Assembly (NCBI RefSeq): GCF_015223055.1
Contig: NZ_JADFBX010000012.1
Location: forward strand, 1 to 64,000
Direction of reading: 5' to 3'
Origin: Pedobacter sp. MC2016-24
GTDB lineage: Bacteria; Bacteroidota; Bacteroidia; Sphingobacteriales; Sphingobacteriaceae
DNA length: 64,000 nt
In this document: one piece after another, positions 1 through 9,382 of the stretch
Numbering within the stretch: position 1 is the first letter of the stretch
Layout of the letters: each line of letters begins with the position of its first letter
Translations under genes and position numbers: made by a program
Notes under the pieces: model-generated
What the model was told of the DNA's origin: nothing
Databases searched by the model: none
The model's input: the letters and a program-made list of their open reading frames with translations, nothing else

Positions 1-146
1 TTTGAGATATGTCATTTCAAAAATAATAATCTTGTAATTATTCTTAGATTCGGCATGTCAATAGTATCGTTGTAACTACATATTTAAACATTAGAATTTA
101 ACGAAGAAAACGAAACTCTAATGTTTTAAAACTAAATTCAAACTTT

Positions 147-1667
147 ATGCGCAACCTTTTATTACTATTATTAGGTCTTTGGATAAATTCTGGCTATAGT
201 CAAACCGAAGTAAATCAGACCTCAGTAACAGATTACTCATTCAATTCCGAGTTTCTAAAAAACAAGCCTGCCACTATAAAAGGTCAAATTATAAATAGCA
301 CAGCGACAGAACTCTCCAAAATTCAATTATTTTATATTTTGGTTCTGCCTTCCGCCAGGTATCAGGAGAAAAAATTCATTAAAGTCAATAATGCCGGTAT
401 ATTCAACATAACTTTAGCTAATGCATTGCCTAATCAACAAATATTCCTGCGCATTGGAAACTACTATCAAGCAATTTATGTAAATAAAAACCTGACAATT
501 AAAGTAGATTTTTTAAAAGTACAAAAAAAGAGCGTACCTGCAGATGCAGTCAAATTTGATGGACCTGATGTTGACCTGATAAATTTCATGTCATCGGCGA
601 ATCTTTTTAATGATCATATTAAAAGCAGGATTTTGGAAAAAATGTCGGATCTTAAAATCAGCGACTCTCAGTATCTCGCAAAAATAGAAGCTCTATTATA
701 TGAGTTTAAAGAATTTCAAAAGGCCTTTAAAAAACAAAGTTATTCAAAATACCATTTACTTCTGGAAAATGAATTTTTGTCTGAGTATTACGCCAACTTA
801 CTTAATCACTTTTTATATACTGATAGAAAACCAGGCCGAGAAATATGGGATAAAATTAAATCACATAAGGTCTATTTAACCTCCAACTCGGGAATGGCGT
901 TTTTAAACTCTTTATATAAGTTTGCTAAATATTCTAATCATCTAATTAAGTTGGCTGACAAAGAAACGACCCTAAGTGAGGCCAGGCAACTAGAAAAGAT
1001 TTTTGGTCATCCATATGCTGATGTTTTAAAGATACAAATGGTAAACGATGATCCAGTAGAATTTAAGAACATGATAAAAGATATCTTGCCAACAATTAAA
1101 TCTCCGTGGTGCAAAATTGTAATTCAGCAAGAATACGATACTTTAGCCAATAGGCTGAATAAAGTAAATGATATAGTGAAGCAAATCAAAGGAGTTGACT
1201 CTGACAAAGTAATCGGTACTGCAATAGGTGAACTTCCTATTGGAGCAAAACTCTCTGTGATAAAATCTATGAATTCAGGAGATTTTTTGACCAAACTAAA
1301 AACCTTATATGCAAACAAAGTAATTGTTTTAGACTTTTGGGCTACTTGGTGCGGAGGATGTATTCAAGATATGCCAGCTGGTATAGCGCTTAAAAAGAAA
1401 GCTAATGATCTTCCAATCGAATTCATTTATATCTGTACAAGTTCAGGTTCAACGATGGACAAGTGGAAAAATAAAATCATTGAAATGAAAATTTCAGGTA
1501 CGCATATTTTTGTAGATGAAAAACTCGTTACTGAACTAATGACCTTATTTGGGAAAAGCGCTTTCCCAAGTTATATCGTCTTTAATAAAGCTGGCAAAAT
1601 AATACCTGGAGCGATAAAATTCATGGGAACAACAACAATTCAGGATTTACAAAAGTATTGTGAATAG
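147..1667 (+). CDS. TlpA-family thioredoxin-like secreted protein
   Basis: A 506-residue protein with a hydrophobic N-terminal signal sequence ending near Ser18-Gln19, which suggests export to the periplasm. A beta-rich DUF4369-like segment (about residues 40-125) is followed by a helical middle. A C-terminal thioredoxin fold starts near residue 360 and carries the redox motif WCGGC, with Cys402 and Cys405. Family knowledge: such proteins are thiol-disulfide oxidoreductases and are often encoded beside SusC/SusD genes in Sphingobacteriaceae. A second protein of the same type lies at 7882-9378, on the other side of the SusC/SusD pair. The substrate is unknown. The AT-rich leader shows no clear ribosome site, as is usual in this phylum. 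Confidence 0.85.
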   Translation: MRNLLLLLLGLWINSGYSQTEVNQTSVTDYSFNSEFLKNKPATIKGQIINSTATELSKIQLFYILVLPSARYQEKKFIKVNNAGIFNITLANALPNQQIFLRIGNYYQAIYVNKNLTIKVDFLKVQKKSVPADAVKFDGPDVDLINFMSSANLFNDHIKSRILEKMSDLKISDSQYLAKIEALLYEFKEFQKAFKKQSYSKYHLLLENEFLSEYYANLLNHFLYTDRKPGREIWDKIKSHKVYLTSNSGMAFLNSLYKFAKYSNHLIKLADKETTLSEARQLEKIFGHPYADVLKIQMVNDDPVEFKNMIKDILPTIKSPWCKIVIQQEYDTLANRLNKVNDIVKQIKGVDSDKVIGTAIGELPIGAKLSVIKSMNSGDFLTKLKTLYANKVIVLDFWATWCGGCIQDMPAGIALKKKANDLPIEFIYICTSSGSTMDKWKNKIIEMKISGTHIFVDEKLVTELMTLFGKSAFPSYIVFNKAGKIIPGAIKFMGTTTIQDLQKYCE

Positions 1668-1958
1668 AATTTCCACTGTGAGATTTAGAACGATGTTCCT
1701 GGTTCACAAAAAGAGGAGGTTGCCTATAAGGAGATTCAGATCGTCAACAACGTGACGCAAGGAATGGTGCAGATGTAGTCAGGGACTTTATTATCCGAAA
1801 AAAATCATTGCGGCTAATGCAGGCATATTCCTTTCGGACATGTACCTGAAGCCGAATGACCACGAAAAAAGTTGAAGGACCACCTTCAATAAATACCTAA
1901 GGATGCCAATGGATTATAACTGTTCGTTTTAAATAATTGCTAAACCAACCTAAATATT
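1668..1958. other. Intergenic stretch with apparent decayed coding sequence
   Basis: No intact gene is visible. Around 1690-1770 a short plus-strand frame reads as plausible protein and is then broken by stop codons and frame changes up to about 1930. The codon-like composition suggests a degraded gene remnant. I could not assign a family. Confidence 0.3.
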
Positions 1959-2213
1959 ATGAAAAATCTTAAGGCCAAAGAAATGATATCTGCGGGAATA
2001 ATGGGGATGAGCGGCTTTGCTGCTCCATTTTCTTTCATATGTTTAATTTACTATTTCACTGATCTTACTACTAAGCCTCTTTTCCCGGTGAAATATCTTG
2101 TGGCAACTTTTATTATATCATTAGCAGTTTGGCTTTATTGCTTTTATTTGCAGCGGTCAATAAAAAAATATAGGAAACAAAATAGTTTGACAGCATCTAA
2201 TCAGGCGTTTTAG
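1959..2213 (+). CDS. Small two-helix membrane protein, unknown function
   Basis: An 84-residue protein with two strongly hydrophobic stretches, at about residues 18-36 and 45-65, separated by a short loop, then a basic tail (SIKKYRKQ). The predicted form is a hairpin inner-membrane protein. The start ATG follows an AT-rich leader. No family is recognised. It stands alone between decayed DNA and a soluble hypothetical gene on the same strand. Confidence 0.6.
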   Translation: MKNLKAKEMISAGIMGMSGFAAPFSFICLIYYFTDLTTKPLFPVKYLVATFIISLAVWLYCFYLQRSIKKYRKQNSLTASNQAF

Positions 2214-2399
2214 AATTGAAGTGATTAATGAAAACATGAAAATAAATGAATTATTCAGGTAGATATTATCTGGATTTTTTCTAAAAGAGCGAGTTCAATA
2301 CAGAAATAGCAAGTCAACCTGGCCAAAATGTAGCGAAGTTTGCAATCTTAAAGTGACGTATTTAACTTAACAACAATTTCTAACTAAATTTAAACCCAA

Positions 2400-2756
2400 A
2401 TGACTGAACTAGATTATTTTGACTCGCTATTAGATGTTATAGAAAAAGATTTACCCTATCAAGCCGATGAGGAAGTAGACCGCATAGAAACTTCCAGTTC
2501 GATGATTAAAAACTTGATCAGAATGCGCCTGGTAGCAGATCCAAATACGGTGCTTGATGAACAGTTTGCACTTAAAAAAAGATGTTGTGACCTTTTAGCA
2601 AGAACTTATAGTCTGGTTGCAATGAAATCTGAAAAAGATACTGCCTTTGGGAAAAAATTGATGCGTAATGTGATCTTGATGTCACTGACCAAACAACTGG
2701 AAGAACTATTTTTCTTGTTAACAAAATTTGGTGAAATTCGTATGAGTGATTTGTAG
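2400..2756 (+). CDS. Hypothetical helical protein
   Basis: A 118-residue soluble, mostly helical protein. It has an acidic N-terminal third and two adjacent cysteines (KKRCCDLL) near the centre, with no signal peptide or membrane segment. It is not recognised. It is on the same strand as the 84-residue membrane protein upstream, but the 186-bp gap argues against tight coupling. A very small frame follows at 2777. Confidence 0.5.
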   Translation: MTELDYFDSLLDVIEKDLPYQADEEVDRIETSSSMIKNLIRMRLVADPNTVLDEQFALKKRCCDLLARTYSLVAMKSEKDTAFGKKLMRNVILMSLTKQLEELFFLLTKFGEIRMSDL

Positions 2757-2776
2757 GAAATAGCCCTAGCATCGCT

Positions 2777-2887
2777 ATGGCGGTTTTAAATAAATCTTTT
2801 ATGGATTCAAAAAATCCATCAACCAGGATCAATGAAGCCGTTAAATTATTCGGAGTGAAGGGAATTCCTGCGAAAAAAAAAATTTAA
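2777..2887 (+). CDS. Possible 36-residue small ORF
   Basis: An ATG-initiated frame of 36 codons encoding a basic peptide with a helical stretch (STRINEAVKLFGVKG) and a lysine-rich end. It lies 20 bp after the preceding gene. It could be a real small protein, or the tail of a broken gene, since the frame is open for several codons upstream of the ATG. The function is unknown. Confidence 0.25.
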   Translation: MAVLNKSFMDSKNPSTRINEAVKLFGVKGIPAKKKI

Positions 2888-3079
2888 ATAAATATCTTTT
2901 ATTATATATAATGATGTATATTTACGTCATTAAAGGATTGTTATATAATTAAATGACGTTATTGTTAAATTAGATGTTGAAGTTATTACCGAAGATCTTG
3001 TGAGGAAAGTAGGACATTCTGAGCACAAGAGTATGGTAGAACTCAATTCCTATGTTATCTTTGGGTAATATAAGGATTT

Positions 3080-3169
3080 GGGTCGCCTGCTTTATTCTGT
3101 GTTCAGCCGCGAAAGCGGTGGCTGTCCTACGCCATCCTCGCAGAATAAGCATTAAGGCGGCCCTTTTTT
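3080..3169 (+). ncRNA. Candidate structured RNA with terminator-like end
   Basis: The outer arms 3080-3099 and 3141-3163 pair as GGGTCGCC with GGCGGCCC (one G-T wobble) and TGCTTTATTCTG with CAGAATAAGCA (one bulge). Inside, CAGCCGC at 3104 and GCGGTGGCTG at 3115 form a second stem closed by a GAAA tetraloop (3111-3114). The outer stem is followed at once by six T (3164-3169), as in an intrinsic terminator. It could be a small RNA, a leader element, or a MITE-like inverted repeat. It matches no RNA family that I recognise. Confidence 0.4.
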
Positions 3170-3354
3170 CTTTTTCTGCAGCTCAAGTATTTTTCTAAAA
3201 AACATATCAAAACTGAAAAATATGAAAACTCAAAAACGCTGTATCTTAAACATTTATTCCACCATCATCTCCCCACCACATTAGGTACGCTATTTTAATT
3301 TAATTAATCCATAAAATTCCCACAGACTTTTTCTGACAACCATTAAGTGGTCAT

Positions 3355-3372
3355 ATGGTAAGCGCTTACCAT
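3355..3372. promoter_or_regulatory. LacI-type palindromic operator upstream of susC
   Basis: ATGGTAAGCGCTTACCAT is a perfect 18-bp palindrome with the central CG typical of LacI/GalR-family operators. It lies 53 bp before the susC start at 3425. No LacI-family gene is present in the window, so the regulator would act in trans. That it controls susC/susD is inferred from position. Confidence 0.5.
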
Positions 3373-3424
3373 GTTGTGCTGCTTATTGTGATCAGCGTCT
3401 AGCACATTAACACTCTAATCAAAT

Positions 3425-6400
3425 ATGTTTAAAACGATAAAAATCATCGTAATGGCCATGCTTTGCCCAATTTTAAAGGTGGGAGCCCAGTATGCAACAA
3501 AGCCGCAATTAAAAAATCAAATCATAACCGGAAAGGTTATTTCTGCTTCCTCTGGTGAAACACTTTCAGGAGTAGTCATTAAAATAAACAGTATCAACCA
3601 ATCGGTAACAAGCATTGAAGGGGGGCTTTTCATCTTGAACCTTCCAAAGGGTAAATTTATCCTGTCGGCCCAATATCTGGGTCACAAAACGAGGGATGTC
3701 GAAATAGAGGTTCCCTTAAGGGAAGCACTAATAATAACGCTAAATCCTGAAAATCGAAATTTGCAGGAAGTACAAATCAACGCGGGCTATTACACCGTTT
3801 CCGAACGTGCCCGTACAGGAAACATACAGAAAATCACTGCTGCTACAATAGAAAAACAGCCCATCAGCAATCCGCTGCAAGCCATGCAAAATAGGGTGCC
3901 CGGCGTACAGATTACGCAAACTACAGGCGTGCCGGGCGGCGGTTTTAATGTGCAGATCAGGGGTAGAAGCAGTGTCAATAGCCAGGTCGGTAACGATCCA
4001 TTATATATTGTCGATGGCGTGACTTTTCCATCGGCTAAGGTTTCTGATAGTTACTTTGGTAACATTCTGGGCACAACAGGGGCTAGTCCTTTGAGCATGA
4101 TCAATCCAAACGATATAGAAAGTATAGAGATACTTAAAGACGCAGATGCTACAGCTATATACGGCTCTCGGGGCGCAAATGGTGTAATCCTGATTAAAAC
4201 AAAACATGGTCAAAGTGGCAAACCTCAGATCAATGCTTCATACACGCAAAGTATCAGTAAAGTAGCCAGTCACATTAAGCTTTTAAATACGGAACAGTAT
4301 TTAGAAATGCGTAATGAAGCTTTAAAAAACGATGGAAAGACACCAACTTCTCTGGATTACGATATCAATGGAACTTGGGATCAGCATAAATATATGGACT
4401 GGCAAAAGCTATTGATCGGGGGAACTGCCGCAACTCGTAATGCAGCTTTAAACTTTAGTGGCGGTTCTGATAACATAAATTATCGACTGGGGGGAACCTA
4501 TTTTAAAGAAGGAACCGTATATCCCGGTGATTTCAGCTTCAACAGGTTCAGTCTGCAATCCAGTTTAAACTTTGGCTCAGAAAACAAAAGGTTGAATGTC
4601 AGCTTTACCACAAATTATAACCATAATAGCAACAATCAAATTAGAACTGATTTAACGACTTACATTACACTTGCACCAAATGCGCCAGATCCATATGATC
4701 AATATGGAAAACTTAATTGGGCACAAAATACGGTATACCGTAATCCAATGTCTTTATTGCTTGCAAAAAACACCATCAATTCAGATAATCTAATTGGAAA
4801 TATAATTGTCAGTTATAAAGTTTTACCTGATTTAGTCTTTAAAACCTCGGCCGGATATAACCTGATTAAAACGAATGAATTTAGTAAGCTCCCCCTGGCT
4901 TACATTTCTCCAGCGTATAGTCCAACGCCCGCAGACAGAACTGCTACATTTTCTAATACGGATAATCATACCTGGATTGCCGAGCCTCAGCTAAATTATA
5001 ACAAAAAACTAGTTTATGGGAATCTAGTGGCTTTGATTGGTATGAGTTTTCAGGAGAATGCTGTTGACTTACGGTCATTACAGGCGTCCAATTTTACGAG
5101 TGATGAATTGCTTGAGAATATTGGTGCAGCCGGAAGCCTTGTAAATAAGCTGGCAACATATAGTCAGTATCGTTACATCGCCGCTTTCGCACGTTTAAAT
5201 TATAGTTTAAGAGATAAGTATTACCTGAATTTAACCGCACGAAGGGACGGTTCAAGTCGGTTTGGGAGCGATAAACAGTTTGCCAATTTTGGTGCAATAG
5301 GTACCGCCTGGATCTTTTCTGAAGAAAAGTTCCTCAAAGAGAAGATGTCATTCTTAAACTTTGGAAAAATCCGGGCAAGTTATGGTGTTACAGGAAATGA
5401 TCAGATTCCGGATTACGGCTACCTGCAATTGTACAATACCTCAGCTACCTATCAAGGAATACCCACCATCATTCCTTCATCTTCAAATATCGGAAATCCA
5501 AATTTCGCCTGGGAAACAAATCGAAAATTGGAATTTGCATTACAACTGGGGCTGTTTGATGATAGATTATCTTTAGAGGCTTCCTGGTACCGAAACCGTT
5601 CAGGTAATCAATTGATCGGTGATCCCTTGCCGCTAAGTACGGGCAGTTTGACTGTCCGGGCAAACAGACCTGCATTGGTTCAGAATACAGGCTGGGAATT
5701 CCTTACGAATGTTAAAATCCTTAATGGACATGATTGGAGGTGGTCGAGCGGAATAAACCTGACAATCCCCAAAAACAAATTAATTGCCTATCCGGATATT
5801 GAGCAATCAAGTGATGCCAAAAATTTCATCATCGGCCAGCCAATTTCAATTTATAAAGTGTACAATTTGAGAGGTGTAAACAGTCAAACCGGCCTTTATG
5901 ATATAGAAGATCATGATGGCAACGGATTATTGGATGATAGGGATAGGTATCTTCATAAATTCGTAGGTCAATATTTCTACGGGGGCATTCAAAATTCAGT
6001 AAGCTATAAAAATTTCAACTTAGATTTCCTTTTAGGATTTACGAAACAGAATGGATACAATTACGCATCCAGCCAATCAACCCCTGGTTTATGGAGTGCC
6101 ATCGACTATCCGACTGCTAATCAGTCAATATACGTGTTTGACAGGTGGCGAAAACCAGGAGAAAATGCGACTATCCAAAGATTTAGCACGGACGACGCTT
6201 TTGATTCTACCTATGAAAATGCCAGAGCATACGGCGGCCTCAATATTAGCGATGCATCCTACATCCGATTAAAGACGATCGCTCTTTCTTATTCGCTGTC
6301 AGAACGATGGTTATCTAAAGTCAATATCAAACGGGCAAATCTGATTCTAAGTGGACAAAATCTTTTTACCATCACCAATTATAAGGGCCTGGATCCTGAG

Positions 6401-6466
6401 ACTCAAAGCATGAACACATTGCCTCCGCTGAAAACTTGGGCATTGGGTTTAAACGTAACTTTTTAA
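3425..6466 (+). CDS. SusC/RagA-family TonB-linked outer-membrane transporter
   Basis: A 1013-residue protein. After the signal peptide comes a carboxypeptidase-regulatory-like domain (about residues 34-110), then a TonB plug (about 125-260, with NPLQAMQNRVPGVQI and the DATAIYGSRGANGVI signature). A long beta-barrel ends in the aromatic-rich tail LNVTF. It forms the gated outer-membrane channel that imports glycan or peptide ligands captured by the SusD partner, which starts 9 bp downstream. The length is normal for the family. The ligand cannot be deduced, because this locus has no glycoside hydrolase. A palindromic operator and a candidate structured RNA lie upstream. Confidence 0.95.
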   Translation: MFKTIKIIVMAMLCPILKVGAQYATKPQLKNQIITGKVISASSGETLSGVVIKINSINQSVTSIEGGLFILNLPKGKFILSAQYLGHKTRDVEIEVPLREALIITLNPENRNLQEVQINAGYYTVSERARTGNIQKITAATIEKQPISNPLQAMQNRVPGVQITQTTGVPGGGFNVQIRGRSSVNSQVGNDPLYIVDGVTFPSAKVSDSYFGNILGTTGASPLSMINPNDIESIEILKDADATAIYGSRGANGVILIKTKHGQSGKPQINASYTQSISKVASHIKLLNTEQYLEMRNEALKNDGKTPTSLDYDINGTWDQHKYMDWQKLLIGGTAATRNAALNFSGGSDNINYRLGGTYFKEGTVYPGDFSFNRFSLQSSLNFGSENKRLNVSFTTNYNHNSNNQIRTDLTTYITLAPNAPDPYDQYGKLNWAQNTVYRNPMSLLLAKNTINSDNLIGNIIVSYKVLPDLVFKTSAGYNLIKTNEFSKLPLAYISPAYSPTPADRTATFSNTDNHTWIAEPQLNYNKKLVYGNLVALIGMSFQENAVDLRSLQASNFTSDELLENIGAAGSLVNKLATYSQYRYIAAFARLNYSLRDKYYLNLTARRDGSSRFGSDKQFANFGAIGTAWIFSEEKFLKEKMSFLNFGKIRASYGVTGNDQIPDYGYLQLYNTSATYQGIPTIIPSSSNIGNPNFAWETNRKLEFALQLGLFDDRLSLEASWYRNRSGNQLIGDPLPLSTGSLTVRANRPALVQNTGWEFLTNVKILNGHDWRWSSGINLTIPKNKLIAYPDIEQSSDAKNFIIGQPISIYKVYNLRGVNSQTGLYDIEDHDGNGLLDDRDRYLHKFVGQYFYGGIQNSVSYKNFNLDFLLGFTKQNGYNYASSQSTPGLWSAIDYPTANQSIYVFDRWRKPGENATIQRFSTDDAFDSTYENARAYGGLNISDASYIRLKTIALSYSLSERWLSKVNIKRANLILSGQNLFTITNYKGLDPETQSMNTLPPLKTWALGLNVTF

Positions 6467-6475
6467 GAATCTATT

Positions 6476-7825
6476 ATGAAAAATATAACCTATTTATTGA
6501 TACTATTGAGCTGTTTGTTATGCTCCTGTAAACAATTTCTTGATATTGATCCACCTAAATCAAGTCTGGTACAAGAAAGCGTTTACCAGAATGATGAAAC
6601 GGCTACTGCAGCTATATTGGGCATCTATTCTAGTATGGCCGGTAATGGATATGCAGGTGGGGGCAACAACAGTATAACGGCAATAGCTGGACTTTCTTCA
6701 GATGAATTAACCGGGTTCAGCACAGCACTTCAAGAATTTTATACCAATCAGGTCAGCTTAACCAATGGCACCCTTAAATCACTTTATCTGGGTACTTACC
6801 AAAATGTTTTTGCTGCTAATGCGATACTGGAAGGTTTGTCTGCAAAAAGCGGCGTAACTCCACCGGTTAAGTCCCAGATTGAGGGGGAGGCACACTTTGT
6901 AAGGGCATTCATTTATTTTTATCTGACCAATCTTTTTGGCAACATTCCTTTACAACTCACTACGGATTATAGAGTCACTAGATTGACTCCGTTATCTAGT
7001 ACAGATAAAGTATATAGTCAGATACTCACTGACCTGAAAACCGCCGAGGGTTTATTGACTGATGTTTATCCTTCAACAGAAAAGGTTCGACCAAATCTTT
7101 CAGCAGTACAAGCTTTATTGGCCAGGGTTTACTTATACCGGAAGGATTGGATCAATGCGGAGAAGTATGCGGGTATGGTGATTGCAAAATCCGGTAAATA
7201 CAGTCTTCCCGCACTAAACGATGTGTTTTTAAAGAATAGTAGTGAAGCCATTTGGCAATTATTCCCTACGGCCAATGCCAATACCAGAGAAGGGGGCATG
7301 TTTATACTTACCAATACACCAATCAATGTAACCCTGGAGCAATCATTTGCAACCAGTGGTTTTGAGTCAAATGATAAAAGACCAATAAATTGGATTAAAA
7401 GCTTCAGCAACACCAAAGGAACCTGGTATCATCCTTTCAAATATAAAGTAAGGTCATCAACAACCGTGTCCGAATACTCAATGGTTCTAAGACTTGCAGA
7501 GCAGTACCTCATTCGCGCGGAAGCTAGAGCTAAACAAAATGATTTAGACGGTTCAATAGCTGATTTAGATAAAATAAGAGGGCGGGCAGGATTACTTTTG
7601 ATTAGGGACCTGAATCCCGGTATCAATCAGACGAATCTCTTAAAGGCCATTTTGAAAGAAAGAAAAACGGAGTTATTTAGTGAATGGGGCCATCGTTGGC
7701 TGGATCTTAAAAGAACTGATCAAGCGAGTACCGTACTTGCACCGATCAAAATGGGCTGGCAGGACACCGATGTTTTTTATCCACTGCCAGCAGATGAAAT
7801 CAACAGAAACCCAAATCTAAATTAA
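6476..7825 (+). CDS. SusD/RagB-family nutrient-binding lipoprotein
   Basis: A 449-residue protein with a lipoprotein signal and probable acylated Cys18 (LLCSCKQFLDIDPP). It has the SusD-type helical repeats, including the AHFVRAFIYFYLTNLFGNIPL segment, and the C-terminal ERKTELFSEWGHRWLDLKRT motif followed by the typical ending PLPADEINRNPNLN. It is the surface ligand-binding lid for the SusC encoded just upstream (9-bp gap, clearly co-transcribed). It is somewhat shorter than most polysaccharide-type SusD proteins, which fits a small ligand. Specificity is unknown. Confidence 0.93.
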   Translation: MKNITYLLILLSCLLCSCKQFLDIDPPKSSLVQESVYQNDETATAAILGIYSSMAGNGYAGGGNNSITAIAGLSSDELTGFSTALQEFYTNQVSLTNGTLKSLYLGTYQNVFAANAILEGLSAKSGVTPPVKSQIEGEAHFVRAFIYFYLTNLFGNIPLQLTTDYRVTRLTPLSSTDKVYSQILTDLKTAEGLLTDVYPSTEKVRPNLSAVQALLARVYLYRKDWINAEKYAGMVIAKSGKYSLPALNDVFLKNSSEAIWQLFPTANANTREGGMFILTNTPINVTLEQSFATSGFESNDKRPINWIKSFSNTKGTWYHPFKYKVRSSTTVSEYSMVLRLAEQYLIRAEARAKQNDLDGSIADLDKIRGRAGLLLIRDLNPGINQTNLLKAILKERKTELFSEWGHRWLDLKRTDQASTVLAPIKMGWQDTDVFYPLPADEINRNPNLN

Positions 7826-7881
7826 CAGAATTTAAACGACGATTATCCGCAAGCAATTGCCAATATATATAGAATTAAGAA

Positions 7882-9378
7882 ATGATGAAGATATTGAAAC
7901 TAATATTCCTGTTGATCTGCATGTGCAAATGTTTAGCCTATAGTCAGGAGCTAAAATCCAATCATTCCACCATTATTGTTAAATTTCATTATCAGAGGAA
8001 AAAAATCCCTGACAGCCTGGCCATATGGGCCTATCCAAATGCCAACTATTGGGAGAATTCTGTTGACTATCTACCTACAATATCTAAACAACATGAGTTC
8101 ATTTTTAAATTACCATTAAAATGCAACCTGCTGAATTATAGAGTACAGATAATCAATGCCGGGAATGCAATACTAATTGGGAATTATTATGCAACACCAG
8201 GGGATTTGGTAAAATTGGATATTTATGAAACTACAGGAAAAGATTCTCTTGTTTTCAGTGGAAATGGATCTGCCAAATATAAATTGATAGCTGAACTTAC
8301 AAAAATTGAAGAAACTACCTTTAATGCACTACCAAATATAAAAAAAGGGGCCTCGTCAGCAGCGCTTTCTGCCAATTTAAAATCGCTCGTCAGTATCCTG
8401 CAACATGAAACTTCAAACAAATACCAACTTATCATTAAAGCTGATCCTAAAATTGGTAAGGTAATGAAGGAAGTAATTGGGTATCACTATGCCAATTATG
8501 ATATCATTTGGGCAGATCGTTTGATGCATTACTGGAATGTATTCAAGAATGACACCCTGAGCCGGCACATTCTTACTGACCATTTCAATGCGTATGATCA
8601 TAAATTCTTGGATGAGTCTGCTGAGTCTAGTGTTTTTAGCAACAGGCATTTTCAATATTTGTTATTGATGTTGAGGTACGGTAAGCTCTTTAATCAAAAA
8701 AATGGCACCGTAGACATGAAAGGTTTGTATGATGTTGTCAAAGGATATGCTGAAAATATCAAAATAAAAGACAGGTTATTATGTGAATTCTTCCTGACAG
8801 GAGGGGGGTATTCAACCAATTATAAGGTGTCTGTTTTTGACTCTTTAATCAAAGACGCTTCACCTTCGTTAATTTCTCCATTGGGTAGGGAGTTTATAGC
8901 AACCAATTTATTGTTTAAAAAAGGAAGTAAGCTTTTTGAAGGTGAATTTATTGATTTGAAAGGTAATAGATTTATACCCGCTGATTTGAAAGGCAAAGTG
9001 TTTTTGATTGACGTTTGGGGTGAAGGATGTGGAGCTTGTGTCATGTTCCATGATTGGTTTGAAGCCAATTTGTGGCCGGAATTAAAAAATATAAAAGATT
9101 TCGTTGTCCTTTCCATATTTGACGGCAAGACCAAACAGGATTGGCAACGTGGGATCGCGAGCAAGCGCTTTACTTCCACGGAATATGTTAATGTTTCTGA
9201 TATGCCGCTGAGGATGGCTGATCATCCTTTTTTTAAACATTATAATGTTAACTATGCGCCGTTATTGCTCTTAATAGATAAAAATGGAAATATCATTCAA
9301 AAACTCAATGGGAACATTACAAAGGAAAGTTTTATGAAATTGGTAAAGGAGGCCATTGAAGCTCCTGATCCCATTTAA
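7882..9378 (+). CDS. TlpA-like secreted thioredoxin-fold protein
   Basis: A 498-residue protein with an N-terminal signal sequence containing several cysteines, a beta-rich N-terminal domain, a helical middle and a C-terminal thioredoxin fold. The redox motif is CGAC (Cys383 and Cys386) in the context DVWGEGCGACVMFHDWF. It starts 56 bp after the SusD gene on the same strand and probably ends that operon. Thiol-disulfide oxidoreductase activity in the periplasm is expected from the family. It pairs conceptually with the similar protein at 147-1667. The gene end nearly touches the convergent gene at 9383. Confidence 0.85.
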   Translation: MMKILKLIFLLICMCKCLAYSQELKSNHSTIIVKFHYQRKKIPDSLAIWAYPNANYWENSVDYLPTISKQHEFIFKLPLKCNLLNYRVQIINAGNAILIGNYYATPGDLVKLDIYETTGKDSLVFSGNGSAKYKLIAELTKIEETTFNALPNIKKGASSAALSANLKSLVSILQHETSNKYQLIIKADPKIGKVMKEVIGYHYANYDIIWADRLMHYWNVFKNDTLSRHILTDHFNAYDHKFLDESAESSVFSNRHFQYLLLMLRYGKLFNQKNGTVDMKGLYDVVKGYAENIKIKDRLLCEFFLTGGGYSTNYKVSVFDSLIKDASPSLISPLGREFIATNLLFKKGSKLFEGEFIDLKGNRFIPADLKGKVFLIDVWGEGCGACVMFHDWFEANLWPELKNIKDFVVLSIFDGKTKQDWQRGIASKRFTSTEYVNVSDMPLRMADHPFFKHYNVNYAPLLLLIDKNGNIIQKLNGNITKESFMKLVKEAIEAPDPI

Positions 9379-9382
9379 TCTT

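Noticed and set aside
2970..3152. 60-codon minus-strand ORF across the structured RNA region
   Set aside because: It is explained by the stem-loop sequence; arginine/alanine-rich low-quality protein without homology features.
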